Origin: Hydrotalea sp.
GTDB taxonomy: Bacteria > Pseudomonadota > Alphaproteobacteria > JASGCL01
Reading direction: 5' to 3'
Assembly: GCA_030054115.1 (NCBI GenBank)
Contig: JASGCL010000006.1
Location: 6,165-52,036 of the forward strand
Length of the DNA stretch: 45,872 nucleotides
The notes below the pieces were generated by a model. That model saw only the letters and a list, made by a program, of their open reading frames with translations, was not told the origin of the DNA and did not search any database. Both the position numbers and the translations under genes were made by a program. Below, in pieces: positions 17,716 through 26,327 of the stretch; within the stretch, counting starts at the first letter, position 1, and every line of letters starts with the position of its first letter.

Positions 17716-18144
17716 CTATTTTTTCTTTGCGCCAAACAACGATTTTAACGATGGTTTGTCGTCGGCCTTGGCGGCGGTCGCCACCGGCTTGGTTAAAACA
17801 TCGGCCAACATGGCCTTGGCGGCCTTGACCTTAACCCCGGGGGCAATTTCGACCTCGACCTTAACCGCGTCGACAACCTGGGTGATTTTACCATAAACGC
17901 CCGATGACAAAACAACTTCATCGCCTTTTTTCACGGCGGCGACCAAGGCCTGATGTTGTTTTTGTTTTTTCATCTGCGGTCTTATCAACAAAAACCAAAA
18001 AACGCCAAATATCAATACCAGCGGAAACAATTGCAACATGGCCGAGGACAGGTCGCCGGGCGCCGCCGCCTGCGCCACGGCAACATTGGCCATGGCTAAC
18101 GATAACAATGGGAGGGTGAGGAGGGTTGTTATAATTTTCTTCAT
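17716..18144 (-). CDS. yajC: Preprotein translocase accessory subunit YajC
   Basis: Small membrane protein that associates with SecDF. The 142-residue product has an N-terminal signal-like hydrophobic segment (TTLLTLPLLSLAMANVAVAQ), a membrane helix LFPLVLIFGVFWFLLIRPQM, and the family core VKKGDEVVLSSGVYGKITQV, followed by a Lys/Ala-rich tail. I use the ATG at 18144; a TTG two codons earlier is also in frame. It is longer than E. coli YajC (about 110) because of the extra N-terminal segment and tail. It leads the sec cluster. Confidence 0.93.
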   Translation of the reverse strand: MKKIITTLLTLPLLSLAMANVAVAQAAAPGDLSSAMLQLFPLVLIFGVFWFLLIRPQMKKQKQHQALVAAVKKGDEVVLSSGVYGKITQVVDAVKVEVEIAPGVKVKAAKAMLADVLTKPVATAAKADDKPSLKSLFGAKKK

Positions 18145-18233
18145 GGCCAATTATTAACGCAAAAAACAAAAAAAATCTAGTAAAAAAATGCCATTCGCGG
18201 TAGATAATAGGAAGCATCTGTATTTTGAAAAAC

Positions 18234-19265
18234 ATGAAAAAAGACCAACCGCTTGTTTCGGTTATCATGCCGGCCTTTAACGCCGCCTATTATATCGGCC
18301 AGTCCATCTCCTCCATCTTGGCGCAGAGCTATCACCATCTTGAATTGCTAATTATTGACGATGCCTCAACCGACAATACATTAAAAATTGTCCAGCATTA
18401 TCAAGCTCAAGACCAGCGAATAAAAATCATCCGCCACGACCGCAACCTGGGGGCTGGTGCCACGCGGCAAACCGGCATTACCAACGCGCGCGGCGAATAT
18501 ATTTTATGGCAAGACGCCGACGATTATTCATCGCCCGACCGATTGCAAATATTGTTGGCGGTGTTGCAACCGACAAAAAAATTATCAGCCCTATCGGCGG
18601 TGGGCAGTGGTTTTTACATTCGGCGCGGCCGCGATATAAAACTTGGCAAGACGCCCATTGCCTTGGCTAAATTGGCGGCGAAAAAACATGGCGACAGGCA
18701 ACCCCACAGCGACCCAGTGGGCATCCATTTCCCGACGCTGTTGGTGCGGGCCGATGCCTATCAACGGGCACCCTATCGACCATTTGCTCAGGGCGAAGAC
18801 GCCGATTGGTGTTATCGCCTGCTGGAAAAAAATGGCGTTATAAAAAACCTGCCGCAACCGCTTTATTATTATCGCAAACACGGCCACGGCCTGACCAAAA
18901 ATCATTTTCAAAAATTTGTCTGCGGCATGATGGTGCGGCTGGCGCATGAATTGCGGCAAAAAAACCTGCCCGACCCATTTGACAATTTGCCAAATATCAC
19001 GGCAAAGGATTTTCGCTTGCTTTACGCCAAGCCCGCCTACCCAGCGATAAAAAAAAATATCAGCAATGAAATAAATTGGTTTTTGTTGGAAAACACCCGG
19101 GCAATGCTGACCCGCCCGTGGTTTTTTTATAAATATATTTATGCCATCGGCCGTTTTTTTGTCTTCGCCGGCGTGCGGCATTTTTTTACCACGGCGCGGG
19201 TTTTTGTCACCCGCTGGGCAATTAATATCTTGCCCTATATTTTTGGCCGCAAGGTTATTTTTTAA
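18234..19265 (+). CDS. Family 2 glycosyltransferase
   Basis: A 343-residue GT-A glycosyltransferase that probably adds a sugar to a surface polysaccharide or lipid. The N-terminal domain has PLVSVIMPAFNAAYYIGQSI, the LLIIDDASTDNTLKIVQHY nucleotide-binding stretch and a DAD-type metal motif in LWQDADDYSSPDR (about residues 90-102). The acceptor region has the GEDADWCYRLLEKNG catalytic-site segment. The C-terminal third is basic with hydrophobic patches, suggesting membrane contact. The ATG at 18234 is used; a TTG at 18225 is better spaced from AGGAAG. It is divergent from yajC and overlaps the convergent desaturase stop by four bases. The sugar donor is unknown. Confidence 0.87.
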   Translation: MKKDQPLVSVIMPAFNAAYYIGQSISSILAQSYHHLELLIIDDASTDNTLKIVQHYQAQDQRIKIIRHDRNLGAGATRQTGITNARGEYILWQDADDYSSPDRLQILLAVLQPTKKLSALSAVGSGFYIRRGRDIKLGKTPIALAKLAAKKHGDRQPHSDPVGIHFPTLLVRADAYQRAPYRPFAQGEDADWCYRLLEKNGVIKNLPQPLYYYRKHGHGLTKNHFQKFVCGMMVRLAHELRQKNLPDPFDNLPNITAKDFRLLYAKPAYPAIKKNISNEINWFLLENTRAMLTRPWFFYKYIYAIGRFFVFAGVRHFFTTARVFVTRWAINILPYIFGRKVIF

Positions 19266-20131
19266 GCCGAGATTTTTTTCTTGGTCGAATAATCGATGCG
19301 GCGCACGTCCTTACCAATGAAATGTTCAATCATCCAGGCCGCCGGGTCCAGTTCCCATTTTTGGTGGCCTTGGCGATAGTGCGATGGAAACACATGGTGG
19401 TTGTTATGCCAACCTTCGCCGCCGCTTAACAAACTGGCCAGCCAGCTGTTGCGTGCCTCGTCCTTGCTTTCGTATGTTTTGTAACCATGCAAATGCGCGA
19501 TGGTGGTAACAGCCGACAGGCCGACATAAACGCCGCAGGCCGGCACCGCGTAGCACCAGATAACCAACGCCAGTGGGTTGGCCAACCCCATCCACATGGC
19601 AATGCCAAGCAAGGCCGCGATGTAGGTAAAAATAATCGGAAAATAAAATTTGTGCAAAATTATCAACAAGGGATCTTTCAATTCGGGGCGCACATATTTA
19701 TCGGAAATAACAACCCGTTTGTAAATATAAAACCAGGTTTTCAAAATACCATTGCGGCGCGGGTCGTGCGCGTCGTTTTCGGTGTCGGTGTTCAAATGGT
19801 GGTGGCGATGCAACCCAACCCAAGCAACGACAGTGCCGACCGAGGTCAAGGTGCCAGTGATGGCAAAAACATAATGCCAAAATTTGTTGGTTTTAAAACT
19901 GCGGTGGCAAAAATAACGATGCAGGCCAATCGTCAAACCGAATAAACCAAACCAATAATAAAAAACAAAACCAACCAGCAGATACCACGCGCTAAGTTGC
20001 GCGCTGAACACCAAATAAAACCCATAAAAAAATAAGCCAAAATTTATGGCACCAAGACCAGTGTTCAACATGTTAAACAGCGCGGGCCACAGGTCGCGGG
20101 TTTGTTTTTCAGATAAGGTAAGCAGAGACAT
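19262..20131 (-). CDS. Acyl-CoA/acyl-lipid delta-9-type fatty-acid desaturase
   Basis: A membrane di-iron enzyme that introduces a cis double bond into saturated fatty acyl chains. The 289-residue protein shows the three histidine boxes: GLHRYFCHRSF (about residue 69), LHRHHHLNTD (about 106) and GWHNNHHVFPSHYRQG (about 237). Hydrophobic segments between the boxes match the four-helix topology. Length is close to bacterial SCD1-like desaturases. Upstream, 20132-20297 holds no gene. The gene probably serves membrane-fluidity control; no regulator site is recognised. Confidence 0.9.
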   Translation of the reverse strand: MSLLTLSEKQTRDLWPALFNMLNTGLGAINFGLFFYGFYLVFSAQLSAWYLLVGFVFYYWFGLFGLTIGLHRYFCHRSFKTNKFWHYVFAITGTLTSVGTVVAWVGLHRHHHLNTDTENDAHDPRRNGILKTWFYIYKRVVISDKYVRPELKDPLLIILHKFYFPIIFTYIAALLGIAMWMGLANPLALVIWCYAVPACGVYVGLSAVTTIAHLHGYKTYESKDEARNSWLASLLSGGEGWHNNHHVFPSHYRQGHQKWELDPAAWMIEHFIGKDVRRIDYSTKKKISA

Positions 20132-20297
20132 TATTATTTTTTCCCTTTTTATTTAAGATATTCGCCGAGCGAATTGTTGTATGTTTCTATTATTTCCTAT
20201 CGCATTTGCCGCCAATAATGTCAAGCGCGAAAAAGACGGCACAAAACGACAAAGATTTTTTTATACCAAATAGTCGCGCGGTTATCACGGCCATTTG

Positions 20298-21191
20298 TTA
20301 CGCCCGCCGCAACACAACATTCAGCGGCTTAAAACCGGCGAAGGAAAATGAAATCGCCGGCTGGCTGTTGTCGCTATTGTCGGTAAAAAATTGCGTCGCA
20401 TCGGCCTTGGTAAATGGCACCGCCGTGCCCAGCAAGCACCCCAGGGTAATAACCTCGCCGCGGTTAAAATGTTCGGTCGCGGTTAGTGGGTTAAAAGGCC
20501 GGGTTTGATAAAATTGCCACAAGATATTCAGCGGGTTGCCAAAGGGCAAGGTCGCGCCGGCCGCCGTGATGTTGCGCGCGCCACAGCGAAAGCTAAAAGG
20601 TTGTTTGTGATAATCACCGTCGCTGTCGATATCGTGCAATTCATCGCCGACAATATAACCCCATTGGTGCAAATGGTCGGCCAAGATGAGCGAAAAATCG
20701 GGGCGGTTGGTTTCGTTCCACGGCAAGGGCGGCACGGCAAAACGATTGGCGAGGATTTCAATCCCCATCACCAATTTTGCACCGGCATCGCGCAGGGCGC
20801 GGGTGAAATCCTTTTCATTTTTAATCCGACTGGGCAGGTCATCGCCCCACACCACCGCCAATTCGGGTTCCAAGCCGATAAGGTTATTGGGCAAATACTG
20901 GTCGGTTTTAACCCCCTGCTGGTATATCGGTGTGGCAATCAACCCCACCCTATCATTGCGGCCAATTTTGCGACCGATGATTTTTGATTCTGGTTTCTGC
21001 TGGGGCAGGGTCGCCTTCAGGGCGCGAAACATCGCCCGCTTGATGGAAAAAGCATCATCCTCCGAAAAGCTCGGCGTGCCGGCGGCAAAGACCTCCTCGG
21101 CGATAAAGGCCGCGGCCAATTTTTCCGCCATCTGCTGATGGGCGACACTAATTTTGTGAGGCAATTCTGCCCGCTTCTGATAAGCTGTCAT
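20298..21191 (-). CDS. 2-keto-4-pentenoate hydratase-like (FAH superfamily) protein
   Basis: A 297-residue protein of the fumarylacetoacetate hydrolase superfamily, nearest to MhpD-type 2-oxopent-4-enoate hydratases and related decarboxylases. The key metal-site motif appears as IGLEPELAVVWG (about 105-116) with both glutamates in place, and the later segment FGNPLNILWQFYQ and GEVITLGCLLGTAVPF fit the C-terminal fold. The ATG at 21191 is preferred over a TTG at 21200 because GGAG lies nine bases before it. No catechol meta-cleavage genes are nearby, so its substrate is open. It lies downstream of tkt on the same strand. Confidence 0.8.
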   Translation of the reverse strand: MTAYQKRAELPHKISVAHQQMAEKLAAAFIAEEVFAAGTPSFSEDDAFSIKRAMFRALKATLPQQKPESKIIGRKIGRNDRVGLIATPIYQQGVKTDQYLPNNLIGLEPELAVVWGDDLPSRIKNEKDFTRALRDAGAKLVMGIEILANRFAVPPLPWNETNRPDFSLILADHLHQWGYIVGDELHDIDSDGDYHKQPFSFRCGARNITAAGATLPFGNPLNILWQFYQTRPFNPLTATEHFNRGEVITLGCLLGTAVPFTKADATQFFTDNSDNSQPAISFSFAGFKPLNVVLRRA

Positions 21192-21200
21192 TGCTCTCAA

Positions 21201-21204
21201 CTCC
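21201..21204 (-). promoter_or_regulatory. Shine-Dalgarno site that fixes the hydratase-like start
   Basis: GGAG, within a longer G-rich run on the minus strand, lies nine bases before the ATG at 21191 and abuts the alternative TTG. It supports the ATG. Confidence 0.5.
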
Positions 21205-21264
21205 CCCCTCTTTTAAAAAAATACCATAGCCATCACGGATATATCTATCATGGATTCAGTCTTT

Positions 21265-21380
21265 AGCGCTATATGCCCTGGTTTTTGCCCCCTTATCCCG
21301 CCTTATTGTCCCCTAAATATGCCCCTGCATCCATGGCCGTTTCCTGATATGCCCCGATATGTCCTGACATGTGCGTCCCC
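21265..21380. other. Repeated ATATGCCC / G-run leader between tkt and the hydratase-like gene
   Basis: Four ATATGCCC or ATATGTCC elements occur at about 21270, 21318, 21348 and 21358. On the minus strand this gives clustered runs of three to five G residues. The region is the 5' leader of the hydratase-like gene or the tkt 3' end. No known riboswitch or terminator is recognised. Confidence 0.35.
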
Positions 21381-21389
21381 TATTATTTA

Positions 21390-23405
21390 TTATAGCAACT
21401 TATTGGCGACCTTCAAGACATTTTCGACCGTGATGCCACGTTCGTTATAAACCTCTTGATAGGGGGCCGAGGCACCAAAATCGTCCAACCCGATGAATTC
21501 GTCGCCGAATCCATCACCGGTCCGCAACCATTCAAACCATGGTTGCTTGACCCCGGCCTCGATGGCGATGCGCGGTGCCGACCCCAATATTTTGTCGCGC
21601 GTCGCGGAATCTTGCGCGCGGAATAATTCAAACGACGGCATGGAAACCACCACGGATTTTTTGCCGTCCTTTTCCAACATTTTTGCCGCCGCCACGGCCA
21701 ATGAAACCTCCGACCCGGTGGCCAACAATGTTATCGTCCGCTGGTCTTTATTTTCATCACCATAAATAATATAACCGCCGCGCGCCGTGTGGTTGTCGCC
21801 GCTGTTGGTTGCGGTGCGGAGCAATGGCAGGTTTTGCCGCGACAGGGCGAGGATAGATGGTTGCGGGCGCGTCAGGGCAATTTCCCAGGCCTCGATGGTT
21901 TCTATCGTATCGCATGGCCGCAATACCAACAGGTGTGGCATGGCGCGCAACGCCGCCAAATGCTCGACCGGTTGGTGGGTCGGCCCATCCTCCCCCACGC
22001 CAATCGAATCATGGGTCAAAACGTAAATAACCTTTTGCTTCATAATCGCCGACAATCGCAACGCCCCGCGCAGGTAATCGCTAAACACCAAAAATGTGCC
22101 GCCATAGGGAACAAAACCGGTCAGGGCCAGACCGTTCATGGCCGCCGCCATGGCATGTTCGCGCACGCCGTAATGAATATAATTGCCGGTGAAATCGTTG
22201 CGGTTGATGATTTTGTGGTCGGGCGTTTTTGTGCCGTTCGAACCGGTCAAATCGGCCGACCCACCAACCAATTGCGGCAGGCGTTTTGTAAAAACACCAA
22301 TCGCCTGTTGGCTGGCGACCCGCGTCGCCAGGGGTTTGTTTTCTTGCAAGGTATTTTCTTTGTAATTTTTAATATCCTGTGCCAGCTCGCCCGAAAAACC
22401 CGTCATGTCATTTTTCGGGCTGTCCAAACCAGAAAATTGTTTGGCATGTTGCATAAAATCCGCGGTTTTTTGCGCCGCCACATCGGCCCAGCATTTTCGC
22501 CATTCATCGGGCAGGATAAAATCTTGCAAGAACTTATCGCTGTCGCCTATGCCCAAACCTTGCAGAACCGCCTTGGCTTCTTCCTTCCCCAGGGCGGAAC
22601 CGTGGGCAGAGGCCGTGCCCTGCTTGGTCGGTGCGCCCTTGCCGATGATCGTTCGGCAGGCAATGAAGCATGGCCGGTCCATGCCACGTGCCTCGGTCAA
22701 TGCCTTATCAATCGCCGCCGCGTCGTGGCCATCAACCGATAATGTGTGGAAACCATTGGCGCGGAATCTGGCTTCCTGGTCGGTGCGGGTTGCCATGGCG
22801 GTGTCGCCGTCGATTGAAATATGGTTGTCGTCGAACAATAAAATTAAATTGTTGAGTTGCAGGTTACCGGCGAGGGATATTGCCTCCTCCGATATCCCCT
22901 CCATCAGGCAACCATCGCCCAGCAAAACATAAACCTTTGGCATTAATTGTGGCGTTAAGTTTGGCGTTGCGGCAAATATCTTTTGCAGGCCAATCGCCAT
23001 GCCCACCGCATTGGCCAGGCCCTGGCCCAAGGGCCCGGTGGTGGTTTCGATTCCCGCCCCATGGCCATGTTCGGGGTGGCCGGCCGCCACCGAATGCAGG
23101 GCGCGAAAACGTTGCAACGCCGCCAGGGAAAAATCGTCATAACCCAACAGATGCAACAAGCTATAAAGCAAGGCCGAGCCGTGGCCGGCCGACAGAACAA
23201 ATCGGTCGCGCGCCATGTGGTTGGCGTCGCGCGGTGAACAACGTAAATGCTTGGCAAACAACACCGCGGCAATATCGGCCGACCCCAAGGGCAACCCGGG
23301 GTGGCCCGATTGCGCCCGTTCGACCATTGCGACGCTGAGGGCGCGTAATGCCGAGGAAAGAAGGCGATTCTTTTCTAATTTATCTTTTGCGGGGTTTTCT
23401 GTCAT
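21390..23405 (-). CDS. tkt: Transketolase
   Basis: Thiamine-diphosphate enzyme that moves two-carbon units between sugar phosphates in the pentose phosphate pathway. The 671-residue protein shows GHPGLPLGSADIAAVLFAKH near the N-terminus, the thiamine-binding GDGCLMEGISEEAISLAGNL (about 163-182), the pyrimidine-domain stretch GVREHAMAAAMNGLALTG, and the HDSIGVGEDGPTHQPVEHLA motif. The C-terminal domain is intact. It is transcribed divergently from the zinc-ribbon gene. It stands apart from the other glycolysis gene here (pgk). Confidence 0.96.
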   Translation of the reverse strand: MTENPAKDKLEKNRLLSSALRALSVAMVERAQSGHPGLPLGSADIAAVLFAKHLRCSPRDANHMARDRFVLSAGHGSALLYSLLHLLGYDDFSLAALQRFRALHSVAAGHPEHGHGAGIETTTGPLGQGLANAVGMAIGLQKIFAATPNLTPQLMPKVYVLLGDGCLMEGISEEAISLAGNLQLNNLILLFDDNHISIDGDTAMATRTDQEARFRANGFHTLSVDGHDAAAIDKALTEARGMDRPCFIACRTIIGKGAPTKQGTASAHGSALGKEEAKAVLQGLGIGDSDKFLQDFILPDEWRKCWADVAAQKTADFMQHAKQFSGLDSPKNDMTGFSGELAQDIKNYKENTLQENKPLATRVASQQAIGVFTKRLPQLVGGSADLTGSNGTKTPDHKIINRNDFTGNYIHYGVREHAMAAAMNGLALTGFVPYGGTFLVFSDYLRGALRLSAIMKQKVIYVLTHDSIGVGEDGPTHQPVEHLAALRAMPHLLVLRPCDTIETIEAWEIALTRPQPSILALSRQNLPLLRTATNSGDNHTARGGYIIYGDENKDQRTITLLATGSEVSLAVAAAKMLEKDGKKSVVVSMPSFELFRAQDSATRDKILGSAPRIAIEAGVKQPWFEWLRTGDGFGDEFIGLDDFGASAPYQEVYNERGITVENVLKVANKLL

Positions 23406-23471
23406 GATTTATTTTGTTACGTTTGCTTTCTGCCGATTCCATAGCCGATTCTTTATAAAAAATCCCACCTA

Positions 23472-23489
23472 TTTGTAACAAAACAAATG
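23472..23489. promoter_or_regulatory. Palindrome ATTTGT-AACAAA-ACAAAT between divergent genes
   Basis: A 6-bp inverted repeat with a six-base centre sits in the divergent gap between tkt and the zinc-ribbon gene. It could be an operator, but nothing identifies a regulator. Confidence 0.25.
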
Positions 23490-23552
23490 GCAAAAAAATT
23501 GCAATGGTTATATAAGGTATAAGCAGAGACAAAAAGGAAATAAAAGAAATAT

Positions 23553-24269
23553 ATGGTCGTTAGTTACAGGTTACCTTGCCCGGCGTGTAAAAAAAATGCC
23601 ACGGTTGCCCCCGGGTTATTGACCACCCGTTACCAACGGGTGCGTTGCCCCTATTGTTTTTATGAATGGCACGCCAATAAGGGCATGTTGGTCGCGTTGG
23701 AAACACGGCCGCCACCGCCCATCAACACGGCGTCGCCGCGCAATCGGCCCCATGATGCACCCGATAATATGCCCGATAATATAGCCGGTGCTGGCCGTCG
23801 CGCCTCGGCCCCATCACCGGTTGCGGGCGATACCATGCCGACCGGTCGCAACCCCGCCGGCGCACCATTTGCAATTAATGTCAGCGGCACGATTAAGGGC
23901 AACATGGGGGGCGATGTGGCAAACGATAACACCAGCGGTGGTTCGGCGGGCGCAACCGATATCGCCGACGACGAATTATTGTCGTTGGATTTATCGCGCA
24001 TGAACGACACCGATTACCAACAATACCAGGCCAACCAAGAACGATTAAAAAAATTCAAACGCAAAATTAAAACGCCCGGGTCATATAACGAATTGCACCG
24101 CGGGTTAGATTGGTTCAGCATCATCGGCCTTATACTGGGGTTGGTGGTGGCGGCATTTTTATTTTTGGTATTGTTGATTATTTTCCGCGACCCAATTGTT
24201 CGCCATATTCCGCAGGCCGAGGAACTATATCATTGGCTTTCATATTTCATCAACCGCCTATTGCGTTAG
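23553..24269 (+). CDS. MJ0042-type zinc-ribbon membrane protein
   Basis: A 238-residue protein with an N-terminal zinc ribbon of the MJ0042 type: CPACKK at residues 8-13 and CPYCFYEWHA at about 32-41, giving a CxxC...CxxC metal site. A long disordered Pro/Ala/Gly/Asn-rich middle follows. One transmembrane helix (FSIIGLILGLVVAAFLFLVL) lies near residues 187-206, then a short amphipathic C-terminus with RDPIVRHIPQAEELYHWLS. This layout is common among alphaproteobacterial proteins of unknown role. The ATG has AAGGAA upstream. The partner and function are not known. Confidence 0.82.
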   Translation: MVVSYRLPCPACKKNATVAPGLLTTRYQRVRCPYCFYEWHANKGMLVALETRPPPPINTASPRNRPHDAPDNMPDNIAGAGRRASAPSPVAGDTMPTGRNPAGAPFAINVSGTIKGNMGGDVANDNTSGGSAGATDIADDELLSLDLSRMNDTDYQQYQANQERLKKFKRKIKTPGSYNELHRGLDWFSIIGLILGLVVAAFLFLVLLIIFRDPIVRHIPQAEELYHWLSYFINRLLR

Positions 24270-24411
24270 GGCGCGCGGGGATAGCGATGCCGCAGTGCCT
24301 CGTCGGCGGTCTTCAGCCGCCGCTCACTCACCCCTCCCCCCCGTCATTCTCAAAATCGTTGCGGGCGATATTGCGCTTGCAAATCGATTCTGTTCACTTT
24401 ATGTTCTTTTT

Positions 24412-24894
24412 ATGAAGGATGTTATCGATTATCGCTTAACCGGTTTTGCCGTTTGTTTTGACGGCCGGGTGCACCATTGGTGGCAGGGCTGGTTGAAAAA
24501 AGGATTCTGCCATTGTTTTTTATTGGTCGAACAAACCCATGGCGTTTGTTTGGTCGACGCCCTGGCACCAAATTTTAAGGTCGTGATATTGCCGCCGCCA
24601 ATAACATTGCAAATGGCAATGGCGCATTACGAACGGTTGGGTTGTCGTATCATTTACCGCCGGTGCGGCATTTCCCTAACCCCCGCGCTGAACCCATCAA
24701 CCCCGCAACCATATCGCCCGCGCCGGTCGGGGTTGTGCTGGGGAGAGGTTTATTCCTGCGTGTCGCTGATAAAATCGTTTTTACAATTGCAACGGCCGTG
24801 TTTTACCCCATGGTTTGTCCCATGGATTATCACGCCGTGGCAATTATATAATTTTTTACAAAAAAATTTTGACCAAGAATTAGCCGAGAATTAG
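24412..24894 (+). CDS. Unrecognised 160-residue protein, possible permuted papain-like fold
   Basis: I do not recognise this family. The frame is open further upstream, but the first ATG that leaves the preceding non-coding stretch is at 24412. The protein is rich in Trp and Cys (Cys at 15, 33, 35, 46, 78, 85, 109, 116 and 130) and basic in the middle. A His in GFCHCFLLVE (H34) precedes a Cys in SCVSLIKSFL (C116). That order and spacing recall circularly permuted NlpC/P60-like cysteine hydrolases, which is inference only. No signal peptide or clear membrane helix is seen. It sits between the zinc-ribbon gene and the convergent porin. The stop codon lies inside an 11-bp tandem repeat. Confidence 0.55.
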   Translation: MKDVIDYRLTGFAVCFDGRVHHWWQGWLKKGFCHCFLLVEQTHGVCLVDALAPNFKVVILPPPITLQMAMAHYERLGCRIIYRRCGISLTPALNPSTPQPYRPRRSGLCWGEVYSCVSLIKSFLQLQRPCFTPWFVPWIITPWQLYNFLQKNFDQELAEN

Positions 24895-24904
24895 CCGAGA
24901 ATTA
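24877..24904. repeat. 11-bp tandem repeat spanning two convergent stop codons
   Basis: GAATTAGCCGA occurs at 24877-24887 and 24888-24898 and is followed by GAATTA. The TAG of the upstream gene lies in the second copy, and the TAA of the minus-strand porin lies in the partial third. Slippage here would alter the C-terminus of the 160-residue protein. Confidence 0.8.
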
Positions 24905-26083
24905 AAACGACAATTGGTTCGACAATGCCCAGCCGTAACCATTGCCGATGTCACCGGCGTTGCCGCCAAAGCCTTTATCATAGCTTAAGGTTTGGCTGAA
25001 ATTATCGCTCCAGGCGTAACCCACCCCGACCCCCAGGTGATAATTGTAAATGGCCTTGTCATTATTATCACTCGCGGTTGGTAAATCCAATGGCGCATCG
25101 CCCGCCGCAAATGGCCCTGACCTATCGCCGCGCGCAAACAACAGGCCAAGCGTCAGGCCGGAAACCCGCGGCGTGTCAAACGCCACACCAACCGACCAGG
25201 CTGAGGCCTTAGCCGCATTATGCAAATTATGGGCATGGTGATAACCACCGGCAAGTTGCACCCCGATGTTTTTGGCATCGGTGTAACGGAATTTTGCGCC
25301 GGCGGTATAGGCCACCACATGGCCAGACGAATTGCCAATCAAGTTACCATAACGCGCACCGGCCATGGCCGAAAAACTAATCGGGCCAAATTCGCCGTCG
25401 TAACGCGCCATGGCGTCGTGGGTGGCGGCCAAGTCACCAACCGCGGTGGTGTCGTTTGCGGCGTCGACCGCGTTACCGGGCGGCAGGATATAGCTGTAAC
25501 CCAAGGTAACGCCAAAAAACTTGGGCGTCACGTAGCTAACCCCCAAGGGGTTGCCGGCGGCGGTGATATCAAGAATATCTTTGTTATACAAACTGGCGGC
25601 GATGGTTTTGTTATCATTGTTATCGCTGTTTTGTGAATTGCCGGGGACAATTTCGGCCGCGTCGATTGTTTGGTTGCCAATCACCGTGCTGTCGCGCCCC
25701 AGGCTGAGTTTACCAATGGTTTTTTGCGCAATATAGACGTAGGCTTTATCCGGCCCGTCGGCACCATCGAACGGGCGATAACGTAAAAACCCGCCATAGG
25801 TTAAGCCAAATTTATCGACTTGGCCATCGACCTTCAAACTGAAAAAATTCATCCAAGATGGCAAATCGACATTGGTGCCAGCGTCTTGGTTGCCGCCGAT
25901 ATTACCGCCAATGCCGCCGCCGAACGTGGCCTTAATGCCCGATTTATCGTTATCATGCAGGCCGGACAAATCCTGCGCCCGCGCCGTGGTGGCGTGGGTC
26001 AAACCCATAACCATGGTCAGGGGTATTGCCACCAATAATAATGCGGCGGGTGAGATATTGTTTTTGTGCGATAATGATTTCAT
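24902..26083 (-). CDS. Gram-negative porin, outer-membrane diffusion channel
   Basis: A 393-residue outer-membrane porin. With the ATG at 26083 there is a clear signal peptide (hydrophobic AALLLVAIPLTMVMGLTHA, ending near ATTARAQD), and AAAAGGAA lies seven bases before the start. The mature part shows short amphipathic strands rich in Gly, Tyr and Asp, such as FGLTYGGFLRYRPFDGADG and VYIAQKTIGKLSLGRDSTV, matching the trimeric Gram-negative porin type, and it ends in Phe (SNQLSF). It differs from the larger porin-like gene at 2559-4310. It is convergent with the 160-residue gene. Confidence 0.88.
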   Translation of the reverse strand: MKSLSHKNNISPAALLLVAIPLTMVMGLTHATTARAQDLSGLHDNDKSGIKATFGGGIGGNIGGNQDAGTNVDLPSWMNFFSLKVDGQVDKFGLTYGGFLRYRPFDGADGPDKAYVYIAQKTIGKLSLGRDSTVIGNQTIDAAEIVPGNSQNSDNNDNKTIAASLYNKDILDITAAGNPLGVSYVTPKFFGVTLGYSYILPPGNAVDAANDTTAVGDLAATHDAMARYDGEFGPISFSAMAGARYGNLIGNSSGHVVAYTAGAKFRYTDAKNIGVQLAGGYHHAHNLHNAAKASAWSVGVAFDTPRVSGLTLGLLFARGDRSGPFAAGDAPLDLPTASDNNDKAIYNYHLGVGVGYAWSDNFSQTLSYDKGFGGNAGDIGNGYGWALSNQLSF

Positions 26084-26246
26084 AATGTTTTTCCTTTTTT
26101 TTTGTAACACCAGCCAACCCCATTATGTAATGGAACGCGAAGCCAGCCCCCCTCGGATTAATATTTACGCGTTTAATTAAGAACAAGGTAAGGGGTTTTA
26201 ATAAAACTTAGAATGACCAGCAAAGACATTATTTTATCGGGTAAAG

Positions 26247-26275
26247 AATGCGGCAACAGCATCGGTCGCCGCATT
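26247..26275. other. Hairpin AATGCGGC/GCCGCATT with T run on the plus side
   Basis: A perfect 8-bp stem with a 13-base loop is followed at 26283-26294 by a T-rich tract. As a plus-strand terminator it would have no gene upstream, so it may end an unseen small RNA or form part of the porin leader on the other strand. Confidence 0.35.
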
Positions 26276-26327
26276 ATTGCGCAATTATTTTTTTCTAATT
26301 ATCCTTGCTAACAATTGCATGTTTGTA

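Noticed and set aside
21789-22742. 317-codon open frame opposite tkt
   Set aside because: It lies entirely antisense to a complete transketolase and has no recognisable domain; GC-rich codon bias opens such shadow frames throughout the window.
24196-24411. Upstream extension of the 160-residue protein
   Set aside because: It overlaps the end of the zinc-ribbon gene in another frame and crosses a non-coding stretch; the ATG at 24412 gives a coherent product.
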